64,000 nt of DNA from Eisenbergiella porci (GCF_009696275.1 NZ_VUMI01000008.1:84667-148666), one strand, 5' to 3'. Counted from the first letter of the stretch, positions 1 through 8,975 are shown. The notes: generated from the sequence alone by a model not told the origin. Translations and numbers: made by a program.

Positions 1-110
1 TTACTTTTCAACGAGGTGGAAACCATCCAGAAGAAGGGAACCATCACCACCACGGCAATCAGGCAGGATATCGCATAAAAGCGAAATACTTTCCAAAATT
101 TATGATTCAT
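1..110 (-). CDS. Carbohydrate ABC transporter permease (MalG/CUT1 type), N-terminus only
   Basis: Only about 36 N-terminal residues lie in the window; the gene runs off the left edge. The reading begins MNHKFWKVFRFYAISCLIAV and continues through a hydrophobic segment (VVMVPFFWMVSTSLK), the usual first membrane helix of the second inner-membrane permease of CUT1 sugar importers. Its start codon overlaps the end of the upstream permease gene by 11 bp in another frame, which indicates translational coupling. It would complete the importer formed with the binding lipoprotein and the MalF-type permease. No ATPase gene is visible, so a shared MsmX-type ATPase is likely (inference). Confidence 0.85.
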   Translation of the reverse strand, partial: MNHKFWKVFRFYAISCLIAVVVMVPFFWMVSTSLKS

Positions 111-1005
111 AATGCACCCACCCTTTCTGCAGCTTCATCTGCACTCCGGTAAGTGCAAAAATAATCACGAATAAAAGCCAAGAATAAGCCGAGGCGTACC
201 CCATCTTAAAATACTTGAAGCCATAGGTATATATCCGTTCCACCATAACCTGTGTCGCGCCGTTCGGCCCTCCCTCCGTCATGATCATTACCTGCGGAAA
301 CAATTGAAATGCATTAATTAATGACATAATCATACAGAAAAATATAGATGGCGTCAGCAGCGGAAGGGTAATGCTGAAGAACTGTTTTCTTTTGCCTGCG
401 CCATCCACACGGGCAGCTTCATAATATCCTGTATCAATAGCTTTCAGTCCTGACAGCAGAAACAGGCCAAAAAATCCCATGTCCTTCCAGACAGATGCCA
501 GTACGATAGCCGGCATCGCCCATACCTCACTTGTCAGCCAGCTGGGGCCTTTTATCCCTACAATGGAAAGGAGCTGGTTAAAAATACCATACTGGGGGCT
601 TAGTACCCATTTCCAGATCAGGCTGGCCGCCACCCAGGAGGTCAGCACAGGAATATAATACATTACCCTGAATACAGTGATTCCCTTCATATTTTTATTC
701 AGAATCACAGCCACTCCAAGAGCCGCAATAAAAACAAGCGGAATATAAAGCACAATATAATAAAACGTATGCCCCAACACCTTCCAGAACTCTATGGCGC
801 CAAGAATCTTTATATAGTTATCGAAACCGATAAAATGGCCGGACAGCGTCTTCCAGTTGAGTGAATCCAGCCCGTTCCAGTCCGTAAGGCTGATAACTAC
901 CGATATCACAATCGGAAGCAGGCTGAAAACTATCATGCCCGTAAGGCTGGGAAGCATAAATGGAACTGACTGCAGCAGCGCTTTTTTCTGTCTTTTTTTT
1001 CTCAT
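100..1005 (-). CDS. Carbohydrate ABC transporter permease (MalF/UgpA type)
   Basis: A 301-residue integral membrane protein with about six hydrophobic segments. The first is near residues 14-37. The binding-protein-dependent transport motif is in the second half (EAARVDGAGKRKQFFSITLP), with the EAA...G loop that contacts the ATPase. Length and order (binding protein, this permease, then a MalG-type permease) are typical of CUT1 importers. The start follows an AAGGAT Shine-Dalgarno. It lies 128 bp after the binding-protein gene, separated by a strong hairpin. The substrate is probably an oligosaccharide released or cleaved by the co-encoded GH31 enzyme (inference). Confidence 0.93.
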   Translation of the reverse strand: MRKKRQKKALLQSVPFMLPSLTGMIVFSLLPIVISVVISLTDWNGLDSLNWKTLSGHFIGFDNYIKILGAIEFWKVLGHTFYYIVLYIPLVFIAALGVAVILNKNMKGITVFRVMYYIPVLTSWVAASLIWKWVLSPQYGIFNQLLSIVGIKGPSWLTSEVWAMPAIVLASVWKDMGFFGLFLLSGLKAIDTGYYEAARVDGAGKRKQFFSITLPLLTPSIFFCMIMSLINAFQLFPQVMIMTEGGPNGATQVMVERIYTYGFKYFKMGYASAYSWLLFVIIFALTGVQMKLQKGWVHYES

Positions 1006-1048
1006 AATCCTTATCCTCTTGGCAGGACGGCTCCCTGCGCCAGATAGC

Positions 1049-1108
1049 CGCGGCGGCCTTCACCCTTTTCATCCCGTTGTCGGGACAGGGGCTTACCGGG
1101 CCGCCGCG
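1049..1108 (-). promoter_or_regulatory. Intercistronic hairpin between binding protein and permease genes
   Basis: The arms CGCGGCGGCC (1049-1058) and GGCCGCCGCG (1099-1108) are perfect complements, and a smaller TCCCG/CGGGA hairpin sits inside. There is no T-run on the transcript side. Such hairpins often protect the upstream message or cause partial termination, giving more binding protein than permease. That role is inferred here. Confidence 0.6.
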
Positions 1109-1133
1109 TTCCTATTATTTCCCGGAATCAGTA

Positions 1134-2477
1134 TTACTTAAGTGTAATCTGTGCCTCACATTCGCTCTGCGCCTGATCAAGTGCTTCCTTAACAGTAAGC
1201 TTTCCGGATGCCGCCATGGAAAGTTTATCCGTAATAATATCAGACATTAAAGAATAATCTTCAATAATAGGCGCAACTACAAGGTAGTTCAGGGAATCAA
1301 ACACCGCCTGACGGTTTTCGGGAGGTGTAATCGCAAGATAACCTGAAAGCACTTCCTGATTGTTAACAGCAGGAAGATCCCAACCTGCTTCGATTCTTAT
1401 CTGTGCAGCTTTATCACTTGATGCCAGCCAGTTGATCCATGCAGCTGCCGCTTCTTTTTTCTCACTCTTCTCATTCACTACAAGGGCATTGCTGAAAAAA
1501 TGGGTTGCTTTCTGTGTTCCTCCGGGCTCCACACAGATATCCCATGCAAAATCACACCCTTCCGTAAAGGTTGAAAAAGCCCAGATACCGGTAGGAATCA
1601 TTCCCAGACGGCCGCTTTGGAACAAATCCCAGTCACCCATTCCCCCCATTTGCTCTTCATTCGGCTGTACGTTACTCTCTGTCACCTTATTAATCATCAT
1701 TTCTGCGGCTTTCAGGTTTTCTTCCGAATTAATTGTAAATGCGGATTTATCCTCGCTCAGGATGCTGCCGCCGTACTGTGCTGCGACCTTGAAAAATTCA
1801 TTGAAGGTAATCGGCTGATAAATACCATAAGTATTCTCATCCAAAGCTCTGATAGCTTTCGCAGCCTTCAGCGCATCATCCCAGGTCCAATCATCAGAAG
1901 GATAATCCTGCTTTGCCTGATCGAACAAATCCTTATTATAAATCAAAACAACATTAGAGAAATTACCGGGAACCCCATACTGTTTTCCATCCAAATTAAA
2001 AGCGCTCAGCGCTGTCTCATCATAACCTGCAGTATCTATTCCGGTTAACTCCGCCAATGCTCCTTTATTTGCATAGGCAGCAAAATTCTCAATATTCAGT
2101 TCATAACAATCCGGCGCTGTCCCTCCTGCCACACGGGTCTGCATCTGGGTAAAATAATCATCATAGCCAATTGTCTCAATCTGCACAGTAATATTAGGGA
2201 ACTCCTCATGAAAGGCATCATACATTTTCTGAAGCGTTTCCTCATTGCTGCCGGAAGCATTAAAATTAGCATATGTAATAGTCACTTCCTCCGGGGAATC
2301 TCCCTGCGAAGTAATGTCCACCGTCTCAGCCTCCGGCTGCGCTGTCTCTGTCTTTGCAGCCGTCTCCTGTGCCGCCGGGCTCTCTGCCGTTGTTTCAGCA
2401 TTGCCGCAGCCTGCAAACATTACGAGCATAGATGCACTCACTGCCATTGCCAGTAACTTTTTGATATTTCTCTTCAT
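1134..2477 (-). CDS. Extracellular sugar-binding lipoprotein of an ABC importer
   Basis: 447 residues from the ATG at 2477, chosen over an upstream start because GGGAG lies just before it and the lysine-rich signal peptide begins there. The signal peptide (MKRNIKKLLAMAVSASM) ends in the lipobox VMFAGC, so the mature protein is a lipid-anchored solute receptor. A Thr/Glu/Ala-rich linker precedes the type 1 extracellular binding fold, recognisable from motifs such as VTITYANFNASG, FEEFPNITVQ-like and GRLGMIPTGIWAF. It is the receptor for the two downstream CUT1 permeases. A LacI-type operator lies 80-90 bp upstream, so it may be transcribed from its own regulated promoter as well as from the lacI-GH31 transcript. 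Confidence 0.93.
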   Translation of the reverse strand: MKRNIKKLLAMAVSASMLVMFAGCGNAETTAESPAAQETAAKTETAQPEAETVDITSQGDSPEEVTITYANFNASGSNEETLQKMYDAFHEEFPNITVQIETIGYDDYFTQMQTRVAGGTAPDCYELNIENFAAYANKGALAELTGIDTAGYDETALSAFNLDGKQYGVPGNFSNVVLIYNKDLFDQAKQDYPSDDWTWDDALKAAKAIRALDENTYGIYQPITFNEFFKVAAQYGGSILSEDKSAFTINSEENLKAAEMMINKVTESNVQPNEEQMGGMGDWDLFQSGRLGMIPTGIWAFSTFTEGCDFAWDICVEPGGTQKATHFFSNALVVNEKSEKKEAAAAWINWLASSDKAAQIRIEAGWDLPAVNNQEVLSGYLAITPPENRQAVFDSLNYLVVAPIIEDYSLMSDIITDKLSMAASGKLTVKEALDQAQSECEAQITLK

Positions 2478-2558
2478 TTTTTCTCCCTTCTGTACGCTCC
2501 GGCGCACATTCCAATCATATAATGAAAATCTGATGTTTCAGCCTGCTCAACTTAAAAT

Positions 2559-2570
2559 TGAACCGGTTAA
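2559..2570. promoter_or_regulatory. LacI-family operator upstream of the binding-protein gene
   Basis: TGAACCGGTTAA differs by one base from the perfect palindrome TTAACCGGTTAA found in front of the lacI gene at 5692-5703. It sits in the 105-bp gap between the GH31 gene and the binding-protein gene, a typical place for a second operator of the same regulon. Confidence 0.75.
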
Positions 2571-2582
2571 CTTTGCGTAAAA

Positions 2583-4592
2583 TTATGTTTCCTGAATTTT
2601 TTCCCAGGTAATCTGCCTTTCCCCCATTCCTTCTATGGTAACTCCCTGCCTGTCCCAGCAAATGTTAATTTCTCCTGCTTCATCCCAAAAATGTTCTTCC
2701 CCCGAATTACCGGCCAACATAAAATGCAAATCCACTGTTTTTCCGGTTTCATTCCCCGTATCCGCTGCCAGCCCTTCCCGTGCTCCGCCCTTCAATGCCA
2801 GTGCACAACCGGACCGGAGGTAAACCGGAAATCTTTCTTCAGATATAATATGACGGCTTCCTTCATATTTTCTATGAGTAAACAAACCATACCAGTTTCC
2901 TTCCGGAAGCCATATCTGTCGTTTATACTGTTCTTCTTCCAATAACGGAGCTACCAGCAGGCTTTTACCCAGCAGATATTCATCCTCCGTACATACTGCC
3001 TCTCTATCCTCCGGCCATTCATAGATCAATGGGCGCATCATCGGCCTGTATTCTCTGCAGCACAGAATAGCCGTGCTGTAAAGATAAGGCAGAAGATTCA
3101 TGCGCAGTCTGTGCCAGAATCTCATTTCATTCACAAATTCAGGACATCCCCATGCTCTGGCAATATTCCACGGGCTTCTCTCATTATTTCCTTCCATCCC
3201 CGGCATTAAATCCCGAAACTGCCCTCCGTCCGGTTCGGAATGCCACTGCATCACAGGCGCAAAGCAGGAAAACTGCGTTGCCCTTCGGTATAAATCCGGC
3301 GTGGGAAGTTCTCCGGCAAAGCCTGCAATATCAAAACTCCAGAACGGAATCCCTGTCATTGCCGCTGACAATCCTGCCTGAAGGACACTGTACAGCTCCC
3401 CATTTTCCGACTGCTGATCTCCTCCCCAGTGAATTGGAGTTCTGTGAGCGCCGGCAAAGCCTGCTCTGGAAAAAAGCACCTTGTCCTTTCTTAAGAATTC
3501 TGTATAGGCCTCCGTATAAGTCTGGGCGTAGCTGTTTTGTGCCTCTGCTCCACTCAATTGCCGACAGAAAACCAGGTCATCTTCATGAATGAATTCACCG
3601 CCATCTGTCTTAAATCCATCCACACCCATATCCAGCAGATATCGGCGTTTTTCAAACCATGTATTTTTACTCTCCGGATTCGTAAAGTCCGGTATCAATG
3701 ATCCTGAAAACCAGAAGCCTTCCGGAATCTCATAAGGACTCCCGTCCTTTCTAAACACACACAAACCCCGATGCAGAGCATCCTCTTTATCCAGCTCTAA
3801 CTGTCTGCAGCTGACTTCCTCCGCTGCCTGCTTTTTATAGACAGGAATCTGCCAGAGAACAAGGTGGATACCTCTTTCATGCAGCGTGTCAATCATTTTC
3901 CGTGGATCCGGCCACATACTGCTTTTTGTAAAATCAAATTCTTTAGCCTCATGTGCCTTGCCTCCCTCCTTAGGTTCATAACCTGCACCATTCCAGATAT
4001 AAAATGTGGCCTCATCGCTCCATGCCTCCAACACCAGGACACTGGCAGGAAAATGATATTCATCCATCAGCCGCAGCTGCTCCTCCACCGCTTTCTGCGT
4101 ATTCCAGTGGTTTGCTGAAACCCAAATACCAAAGCTGTATTTCGGAGGCAGCTTGGCCGGCCCGAAGCATTTCATATACCCCGCAATAATTTCCGACGGC
4201 GTACCTGTAAACACATGTACCATGGCATCTGAAGGAAATATGCATTCAATTCTGGCTTCAAAATTAAATTCTGTCTTTTCCCTCGTCTCTACATATATGC
4301 CAAGACCTGTATCCGTTACAAAAAAAGGTGCTGACAGATAGGTATTTTCTCCCTGATGGCAAAATTTCTCCGTCACCTGGTTTACGGCCTTCTTCCCTTT
4401 TTGGTTCAGTCCGTTATATTTTTCTCCCATGCCATAAGCTCCTGCATACGGGATTTCTATATACAGATGATCCCCGCTGCCGCCGCATTTTCTTTGCAGC
4501 ACAGCCTTATGGCCTCCTCTTAACTCCAGTTCCCATATGCAGGGTCCTGTCTCCATAATTCTTTCTTCCATAACTCCTTCTCCACTAATCAT
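2583..4592 (-). CDS. Glycoside hydrolase family 31 (alpha-glucosidase/alpha-xylosidase type)
   Basis: 669 residues, with no signal peptide, so a cytoplasmic retaining alpha-glycosidase acting on imported sugar. Clan features are visible: an aromatic-rich beta-sandwich N-domain, then a TIM barrel with FGIWVSANHW, the nucleophile in DGFKTDGGE (Asp about 330) and the acid/base Asp in HWGGDQQS (about 392). KTDGGE is closer to the alpha-xylosidase/YicI-like side (KTDFGE) than to the WxDMNE glucosidases, but the substrate cannot be settled by eye. The first ATG is 10 bp after lacI. A second ATG at 4571 behind GGAGAAGGAG is an equally credible start. It lies in the operon with lacI and the importer genes. 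Confidence 0.93.
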   Translation of the reverse strand: MISGEGVMEERIMETGPCIWELELRGGHKAVLQRKCGGSGDHLYIEIPYAGAYGMGEKYNGLNQKGKKAVNQVTEKFCHQGENTYLSAPFFVTDTGLGIYVETREKTEFNFEARIECIFPSDAMVHVFTGTPSEIIAGYMKCFGPAKLPPKYSFGIWVSANHWNTQKAVEEQLRLMDEYHFPASVLVLEAWSDEATFYIWNGAGYEPKEGGKAHEAKEFDFTKSSMWPDPRKMIDTLHERGIHLVLWQIPVYKKQAAEEVSCRQLELDKEDALHRGLCVFRKDGSPYEIPEGFWFSGSLIPDFTNPESKNTWFEKRRYLLDMGVDGFKTDGGEFIHEDDLVFCRQLSGAEAQNSYAQTYTEAYTEFLRKDKVLFSRAGFAGAHRTPIHWGGDQQSENGELYSVLQAGLSAAMTGIPFWSFDIAGFAGELPTPDLYRRATQFSCFAPVMQWHSEPDGGQFRDLMPGMEGNNERSPWNIARAWGCPEFVNEMRFWHRLRMNLLPYLYSTAILCCREYRPMMRPLIYEWPEDREAVCTEDEYLLGKSLLVAPLLEEEQYKRQIWLPEGNWYGLFTHRKYEGSRHIISEERFPVYLRSGCALALKGGAREGLAADTGNETGKTVDLHFMLAGNSGEEHFWDEAGEINICWDRQGVTIEGMGERQITWEKIQET

Positions 4593-4602
4593 TCCCTTCC
4601 AA

Positions 4603-5640
4603 CTAACGTCTTTTTTCAGGTTCCATCCTCTTTACGCTCGCACGCTCTACCAGGCGCACCGGAAGTACCTCCTCCACCTTTGCCATATTCGGATCCGCCA
4701 TATTCTGTACCAGAAGGCTGACTGCCCGCTCCCCCTTCAGGGATATATGCTGCTTGATTGTTGTAAGGCCAGGCGTAAGATATGCGGATATATCCAAATC
4801 GTCAAATCCGATAATGGATATATCCTCCGGCACCCTGATTCCCATCTCATAAAAACCTTTTATCAGTCCTATGGCAAAAATATCAGCTGTTGCCACTACC
4901 GCAGTTACATCCACTTTCTCCCGGGCAATCCGTCCGGCAATATCAACACCGCTGTCATAATCTACATTTCCTTCAAAAACGTATTCCGGACGATAAGGAA
5001 TTCCAAAATCGGCAAGTGCCTCCTGATAGCCTTTGAAACGCTTATTCATTACCCCATCCTCATGCAGGATGCCGGAAACTAGTGCGATCTTCCTGTGTCC
5101 TGCCTCCAGTACATATCTGGCAGCCATATAAGAACTCTTCTGGTCATCAATACGGATCTCATGAAACCAGTCATACTTACAGTAACTGTCCACCAGCACT
5201 ACCGGAACATCCAGCTGATTAAGCTGACTTAAAAACTCATTCTGATAGGTTCCAATAATAATTACTCCATCCAGATTACGTTCCCGAATCAGATTCAGAT
5301 AATCCTCTGTCACATCCGTTGCTGATATCAGTACATGATAACCATTCTGTCTGGCGTGAAATTCTATGCTCCCCAGAATTTCACTGTAAAAATTATTGCG
5401 GAACATCAGCGTGCTTCCCGGCTCTGTCTGGGGAACCACCACACCAATAAGCTTTGTATCTTTAATGGAAAGTCCCCGTGCATTCAGATCCGGCACATAC
5501 TCCATACGGCGTATTACATCCAGCACCACATCTCTTGTCTGTTCTGAAACTTTCTTCTTCCCGTTTAATACATAAGATACCGTTGCAGCCGATACGCCCG
5601 CCGCCGCAGCCACATCGCGGATTGTCGCTTTTTCTTTCAT
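4603..5640 (-). CDS. LacI-family transcriptional regulator
   Basis: 345 residues. The N-terminal helix-turn-helix (TIRDVAAAAGVSAATVSYVL) and hinge helix (VPDLNARGLS) are followed by a periplasmic-binding-protein-like sugar domain (KLIGVVVPQTEP, ISIIGFDDLDIS, LTTIKQHISLKGERA). It is first in the operon, and its promoter region carries two palindromes that fit the LacI operator style (TTAACCGGTTAA and TTAAGCGGTTAA). A third lies ahead of the binding-protein gene. Autoregulation and repression of the operon until the sugar binds is the simplest reading. Confidence 0.95.
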   Translation of the reverse strand: MKEKATIRDVAAAAGVSAATVSYVLNGKKKVSEQTRDVVLDVIRRMEYVPDLNARGLSIKDTKLIGVVVPQTEPGSTLMFRNNFYSEILGSIEFHARQNGYHVLISATDVTEDYLNLIRERNLDGVIIIGTYQNEFLSQLNQLDVPVVLVDSYCKYDWFHEIRIDDQKSSYMAARYVLEAGHRKIALVSGILHEDGVMNKRFKGYQEALADFGIPYRPEYVFEGNVDYDSGVDIAGRIAREKVDVTAVVATADIFAIGLIKGFYEMGIRVPEDISIIGFDDLDISAYLTPGLTTIKQHISLKGERAVSLLVQNMADPNMAKVEEVLPVRLVERASVKRMEPEKRR

Positions 5641-5691
5641 AAATATATCCTCTTGAGGTTCCTGTTTCCGGATTATTATTCAAATGCATTT

Positions 5692-5720
5692 TTAACCGGT
5701 TAACTAGGTTAAGCGGTTAA
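5692..5720. promoter_or_regulatory. Tandem LacI operators in front of lacI
   Basis: A perfect palindrome TTAACCGGTTAA (5692-5703) and a near copy TTAAGCGGTTAA (5709-5720) lie 17 bp apart centre to centre, directly downstream of the lacI promoter -10 box. Occupation would block initiation or early elongation. The central CG step is characteristic of LacI/GalR operators. Confidence 0.82.
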
Positions 5721-5724
5721 CTAG

Positions 5725-5754
5725 ATTATAGAACAATTATGCGCATATTGTCAA
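5725..5754 (-). promoter_or_regulatory. Promoter of the lacI-GH31 operon
   Basis: On the minus strand TTGACA (5749-5754) and TATAAT (5725-5730) are both consensus, separated by 18 bp. Transcription would start near 5718, inside the operator pair. Confidence 0.85.
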
Positions 5755-5853
5755 TATACTTCTTTATAATTATATTTTTATATAAATTATGTACAATTAC
5801 TAATTTCAAATATCTAAATTCTGCCTATTATTTTAGTGTATTATTACACCTCA

Positions 5854-5921
5854 TAAAAAAAGAAACAAGACCGGAATTATGCACAACACCAAGTTGCATA
5901 CACACCACCAGTCCTGTTTCT
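5854..5921 (-). terminator. Terminator after the M20 peptidase gene
   Basis: On the minus strand AGAAACAGGAC (5911-5921) pairs with GTCTTGTTTCT (5861-5871) across a loop of about 39 nt, followed by a run of seven T. It closes the DUF5058/M20 operon and insulates the divergent-side lacI promoter. Confidence 0.75.
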
Positions 5922-5989
5922 CCTAAAACAATAATATAGAAATAGCCCTTCAATTTTCTTCAACACACAAAACATGCCGAACCGACTGA

Positions 5990-7426
5990 CTAATTACGAA
6001 TGATCTTCTTATAGAAATCAACCCCCATGGGAAGCGCTCCGATATAAATATTTTCATTTACCCCATGAATGCTTTCATACTGCTGCTTATTAATATAAAG
6101 CGGCGCAAAACGGATGCAGTTATCACAAATATCCTTATAATATTTGGCATCGGTTCCCCCGGTCATTACATAAGGGCTGACGCCGACTCCCGGATAAATT
6201 TCATGGATGGCCTGTTCCACCTTCTTAAAGGCATCGCCTTCATAATTTACCACAGGGCAGGGGTAGTCCTTATAAATGACCTCGGTTTCCAAGTCATATC
6301 GTTTTGCTTTTTCACTGATTAATTCAATGCTCTCATCCGTAGACTGGTGCGGTATAAAACGCAGGTTTGCCGTAACAAAAGCTTCCTGCGGCAGCACATT
6401 CAGCCCATCCGCCCCTTTTGCCATAGTGAAAGCAATGGTGGTATGCAGCATGGCCGCGCCCGGAGGGCTGATAACGGGCATCAGCTTCTTCAGAAGCGGT
6501 TTAAACAGCCACAGGTTGGAAAATACAAGCTTCATCCCGAAATTCATATTGGGTGTAACGCGGCGGAACATTTCCAGCACAGTCGGATTGAATTCACTGG
6601 TGAAGGGATCCTGCTTCTCCACATCCGTAATGAATTTCCCAAGACGGACCAGCGGCGTATTTTTATCGGGAGCGCTGGCATGGCCGCCTTTGCCTTTTGC
6701 AATAAACTTCAGATCTCCGTAGCCCTTTTCCAGGACGCCTACCATCGCATACGTTCCCTTTACGCCGCCGATTGGCTCCTCCATAATCATGCCGCCTTCA
6801 TCGATCAGCAGGGAAAGCTTTATGCCCTGATTTTTCAGGTATTCCACGGTAAGGGGCGCGCCTTCGCCGCTGAACTCCTCCGTACAGCTGCTGGCAATAT
6901 ATACGTCCCCCTCAGGCTGGAAGCCTTCCGAAATCAGCTCCTCCACCGAACGGAAAATGCAGTACAGGCTGCCCTTTGTATCCACAGTACCGCGCCCCCA
7001 GAGCTTTCCCTCCCCGTCAATATAACCGCTGAAGGGTTCATGCTCCCAGCTGCCGTTGGCCTCCACCACGTCCTGATGGCTCATAAGAAGGATCGGCTCC
7101 GCCTTTCCCTTCCCGCTCCATTTGAAAAGAAGACTGCCGTTGAAAACATGTTTTTCACAGGTTTTATGTACCAGTGGAAAAAGCTCCTCCAGGATTTCAT
7201 GGAACTCATAATATTTGGTTTTGTCTGAATCAAAACGGCTGGAAACGGTTTCCTTCTGAATCATTTTCGCAAGCTGTGATCCGTACTCCTGCGCCCTTGG
7301 CCCCTTGTCCAGCTCCACAATGGCGTTCATGGCCTCTGTGGGCTGCCTGCTGCACGTCCTCACCACAAGAATAGCAGCGAGCACCAGAATAATAATAAAA
7401 ATCCCCAGTAATATGCTTCCTGTCAT
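5990..7426 (-). CDS. Membrane-anchored M20 family metallopeptidase (carboxypeptidase S/PM20D1-like)
   Basis: 478 residues from the ATG at 7426, which follows GGAGGGAG; an upstream in-frame start would add an unlikely leader. An N-terminal hydrophobic anchor (ILLGIFIIILVLAAILVV) precedes the zinc peptidase domain. Metal and catalytic motifs are SHQDVVE, GRGTVDTKG (bridging Asp) and CTEEFSGEGA (catalytic Glu pair), with the late TGGTDAKYY and a lid domain between. The length and the ALPMGVD tail fit the Cps1/PM20D1 group, which cleaves or condenses N-acyl amino acids or peptides. It is the last gene of an operon with two membrane proteins of the DUF5058 module, so a hydrolase feeding or fed by that transporter-like pair is plausible. 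Confidence 0.9.
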   Translation of the reverse strand: MTGSILLGIFIIILVLAAILVVRTCSRQPTEAMNAIVELDKGPRAQEYGSQLAKMIQKETVSSRFDSDKTKYYEFHEILEELFPLVHKTCEKHVFNGSLLFKWSGKGKAEPILLMSHQDVVEANGSWEHEPFSGYIDGEGKLWGRGTVDTKGSLYCIFRSVEELISEGFQPEGDVYIASSCTEEFSGEGAPLTVEYLKNQGIKLSLLIDEGGMIMEEPIGGVKGTYAMVGVLEKGYGDLKFIAKGKGGHASAPDKNTPLVRLGKFITDVEKQDPFTSEFNPTVLEMFRRVTPNMNFGMKLVFSNLWLFKPLLKKLMPVISPPGAAMLHTTIAFTMAKGADGLNVLPQEAFVTANLRFIPHQSTDESIELISEKAKRYDLETEVIYKDYPCPVVNYEGDAFKKVEQAIHEIYPGVGVSPYVMTGGTDAKYYKDICDNCIRFAPLYINKQQYESIHGVNENIYIGALPMGVDFYKKIIRN

Positions 7427-7508
7427 ATACTTCTCCCTCCTTTTTTTACAGCTTCCGTTTTGCCTCCGGCTGTTACGGTTCCAAACGGACACAACCCTCA
7501 GCTGTTGC

Positions 7509-8219
7509 TTACAGCTTTCCTTTCCTGAACAGAATCCACCCAATCAGCAGTGCCATCCCGCCTGCCGGAATCATCAGAAGGCTGGTCTGGGAAATGGCTG
7601 CGGGCACCAGTACACACAGCAGTGTCATGGACAGTACCGGAATGGCCGCAATTTTCGGGCTCTTCATAAAATATTTCAGTCCCAGCGCACCGAACAGGGC
7701 GGGCACTACATTGTCAAAAGCCGGCACAAGCACGGGATTTTCCAGTACCGGGCGGAGCGGAATCATCAAAATGACTCCCGCTACGATAACCAGTGTGGTA
7801 ACGATGGCGCTGGTTGCCACGCTGATGGTGGAAATAATCTCATTTTCCGGTGTCCCCACCTTTGTTTTGGCGATATCCCTGGCATTCATTGCACAGGGGA
7901 TCTTCATATTCGTCACATTTCCCGTGATAAAGGCCAAGTAGCTGCCGCCAACGCCAAGCATGGGAGTATATACCAGAAATTCCACAATGGCTACCGGGAT
8001 ATAGATGATCCCCACCTTGGCAAAGCCTACCAGAAAACCCTTCAGGCTGGGTGTTACTCCATTGATTGCCCCGATAACAAAGGGTACGCCCACCAGCAGG
8101 ATAATACTCACGATCAGCATACATCTGCCGATGCGGTGAAGTCCCTTGTTAAAATCCTCCAGAAAGGCCTGCTTCTGTACTTCGCTGCCCTGTGGCTGCT
8201 GCATCTTTTTTTCTTCCAT
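7509..8219 (-). CDS. Multi-pass membrane protein, partner of the DUF5058-like protein
   Basis: 236 residues from the ATG at 8219, which is spaced correctly behind AGGGAGGAG; a GTG nine bases upstream overlaps that site. After a short charged N-terminus it has about six hydrophobic segments, with a conserved-looking central stretch GGSYLAFITGNVTNMKIPCA and the soluble-facing motif VGTPENEIISTISVATSA. No enzyme motif is seen. It starts 15 bp after the DUF5058-type gene and precedes the M20 peptidase gene, so the two membrane proteins probably form one complex, perhaps a transporter. The function is inferred from context only. Confidence 0.8.
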   Translation of the reverse strand: MEEKKMQQPQGSEVQKQAFLEDFNKGLHRIGRCMLIVSIILLVGVPFVIGAINGVTPSLKGFLVGFAKVGIIYIPVAIVEFLVYTPMLGVGGSYLAFITGNVTNMKIPCAMNARDIAKTKVGTPENEIISTISVATSAIVTTLVIVAGVILMIPLRPVLENPVLVPAFDNVVPALFGALGLKYFMKSPKIAAIPVLSMTLLCVLVPAAISQTSLLMIPAGGMALLIGWILFRKGKL

Positions 8220-8234
8220 TCTTTTCACTCCTCC

Positions 8235-8975
8235 CTAAACCAGGCTCATGATTACAGCAGCGGCCATACCCGCCAGCATGCTCACCGCCATGCTGAAGTT
8301 ATCCAGCACGGCCATGCCCTTTTTGTTGGTGAAATATTCAAATACTGCCATAAACGCTGCCGATACGGCGGCAACAGCAAGTGGTACATAATTTCCGCTG
8401 CTCGTCAACGTGCCCACATAAGAGCCGATATAAGCGCCGCACAGCCCTACAAACATACAGGTGGTTGCATGGTCGCCGAAGCCGGGCTTGCCTTCCGTTT
8501 TTGCTTTGGGGGCCTTCTGGATTTTGCCCAGATATTTTTTCAGGAAAAGGATGCAGCAGATGACGCCGCCCAGAATCCCAATCGTCATTACCAGAGAAAT
8601 GGTTACAAAAGCTGACATGCTCATTTCGGAAAGCTTCAGACCGGACAGGCCGATGCTCTGCGCCGCGATTTCAGCGACGTTAAGCTCATACTGGAGCGCT
8701 CCGATAACGGACAGGCGCAGCCAGGAAAAGGGCACTCCCAGCGTTCCGCTCAGGGCGATGACGCCCAGAAGGATGCTGATGCTGGGCAGTATGGTAAAGG
8801 TAGCGCTGGAAATAATCGCTCTTTTGAGCACCTTTTTATCCATTCCTATCGCCAGGCCCGCCCGGTAGCTCTTTATCAGATAAACAAAACACATTATCGT
8901 AATAAAAAGAAGGACGCCGGCAACCAACAGGTAAAAGAACCCGGAATTTACACTTGCTATATATTCGTTGTTCAT
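8235..8975 (-). CDS. DUF5058-like multi-pass membrane protein
   Basis: 246 residues from the ATG at 8975 behind AAGGAGAACG. About six membrane segments. The stretch IGMDKKVLKRAIISSATFTI, then PSISILLGVI and PFSWLRLSVIGA, matches what I recall of DUF5058 proteins, which are annotated only as putative transport-related membrane proteins. First gene of a three-gene operon with a second membrane protein and an M20 peptidase. A Pro-Ala-Lys-rich cytoplasmic linker (QKAPKAKTEGKPG) divides the two halves. Confidence 0.8.
   Translation of the reverse strand: MNNEYIASVNSGFFYLLVAGVLLFITIMCFVYLIKSYRAGLAIGMDKKVLKRAIISSATFTILPSISILLGVIALSGTLGVPFSWLRLSVIGALQYELNVAEIAAQSIGLSGLKLSEMSMSAFVTISLVMTIGILGGVICCILFLKKYLGKIQKAPKAKTEGKPGFGDHATTCMFVGLCGAYIGSYVGTLTSSGNYVPLAVAAVSAAFMAVFEYFTNKKGMAVLDNFSMAVSMLAGMAAAVIMSLV

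Noticed and set aside
7305..8615. Long plus-strand ORF of 436 codons opposite the membrane-protein pair
   Set aside because: It lies antisense to two well-supported genes, is His/Gln/Tyr-rich in a way typical of antisense shadows, and has no family match.
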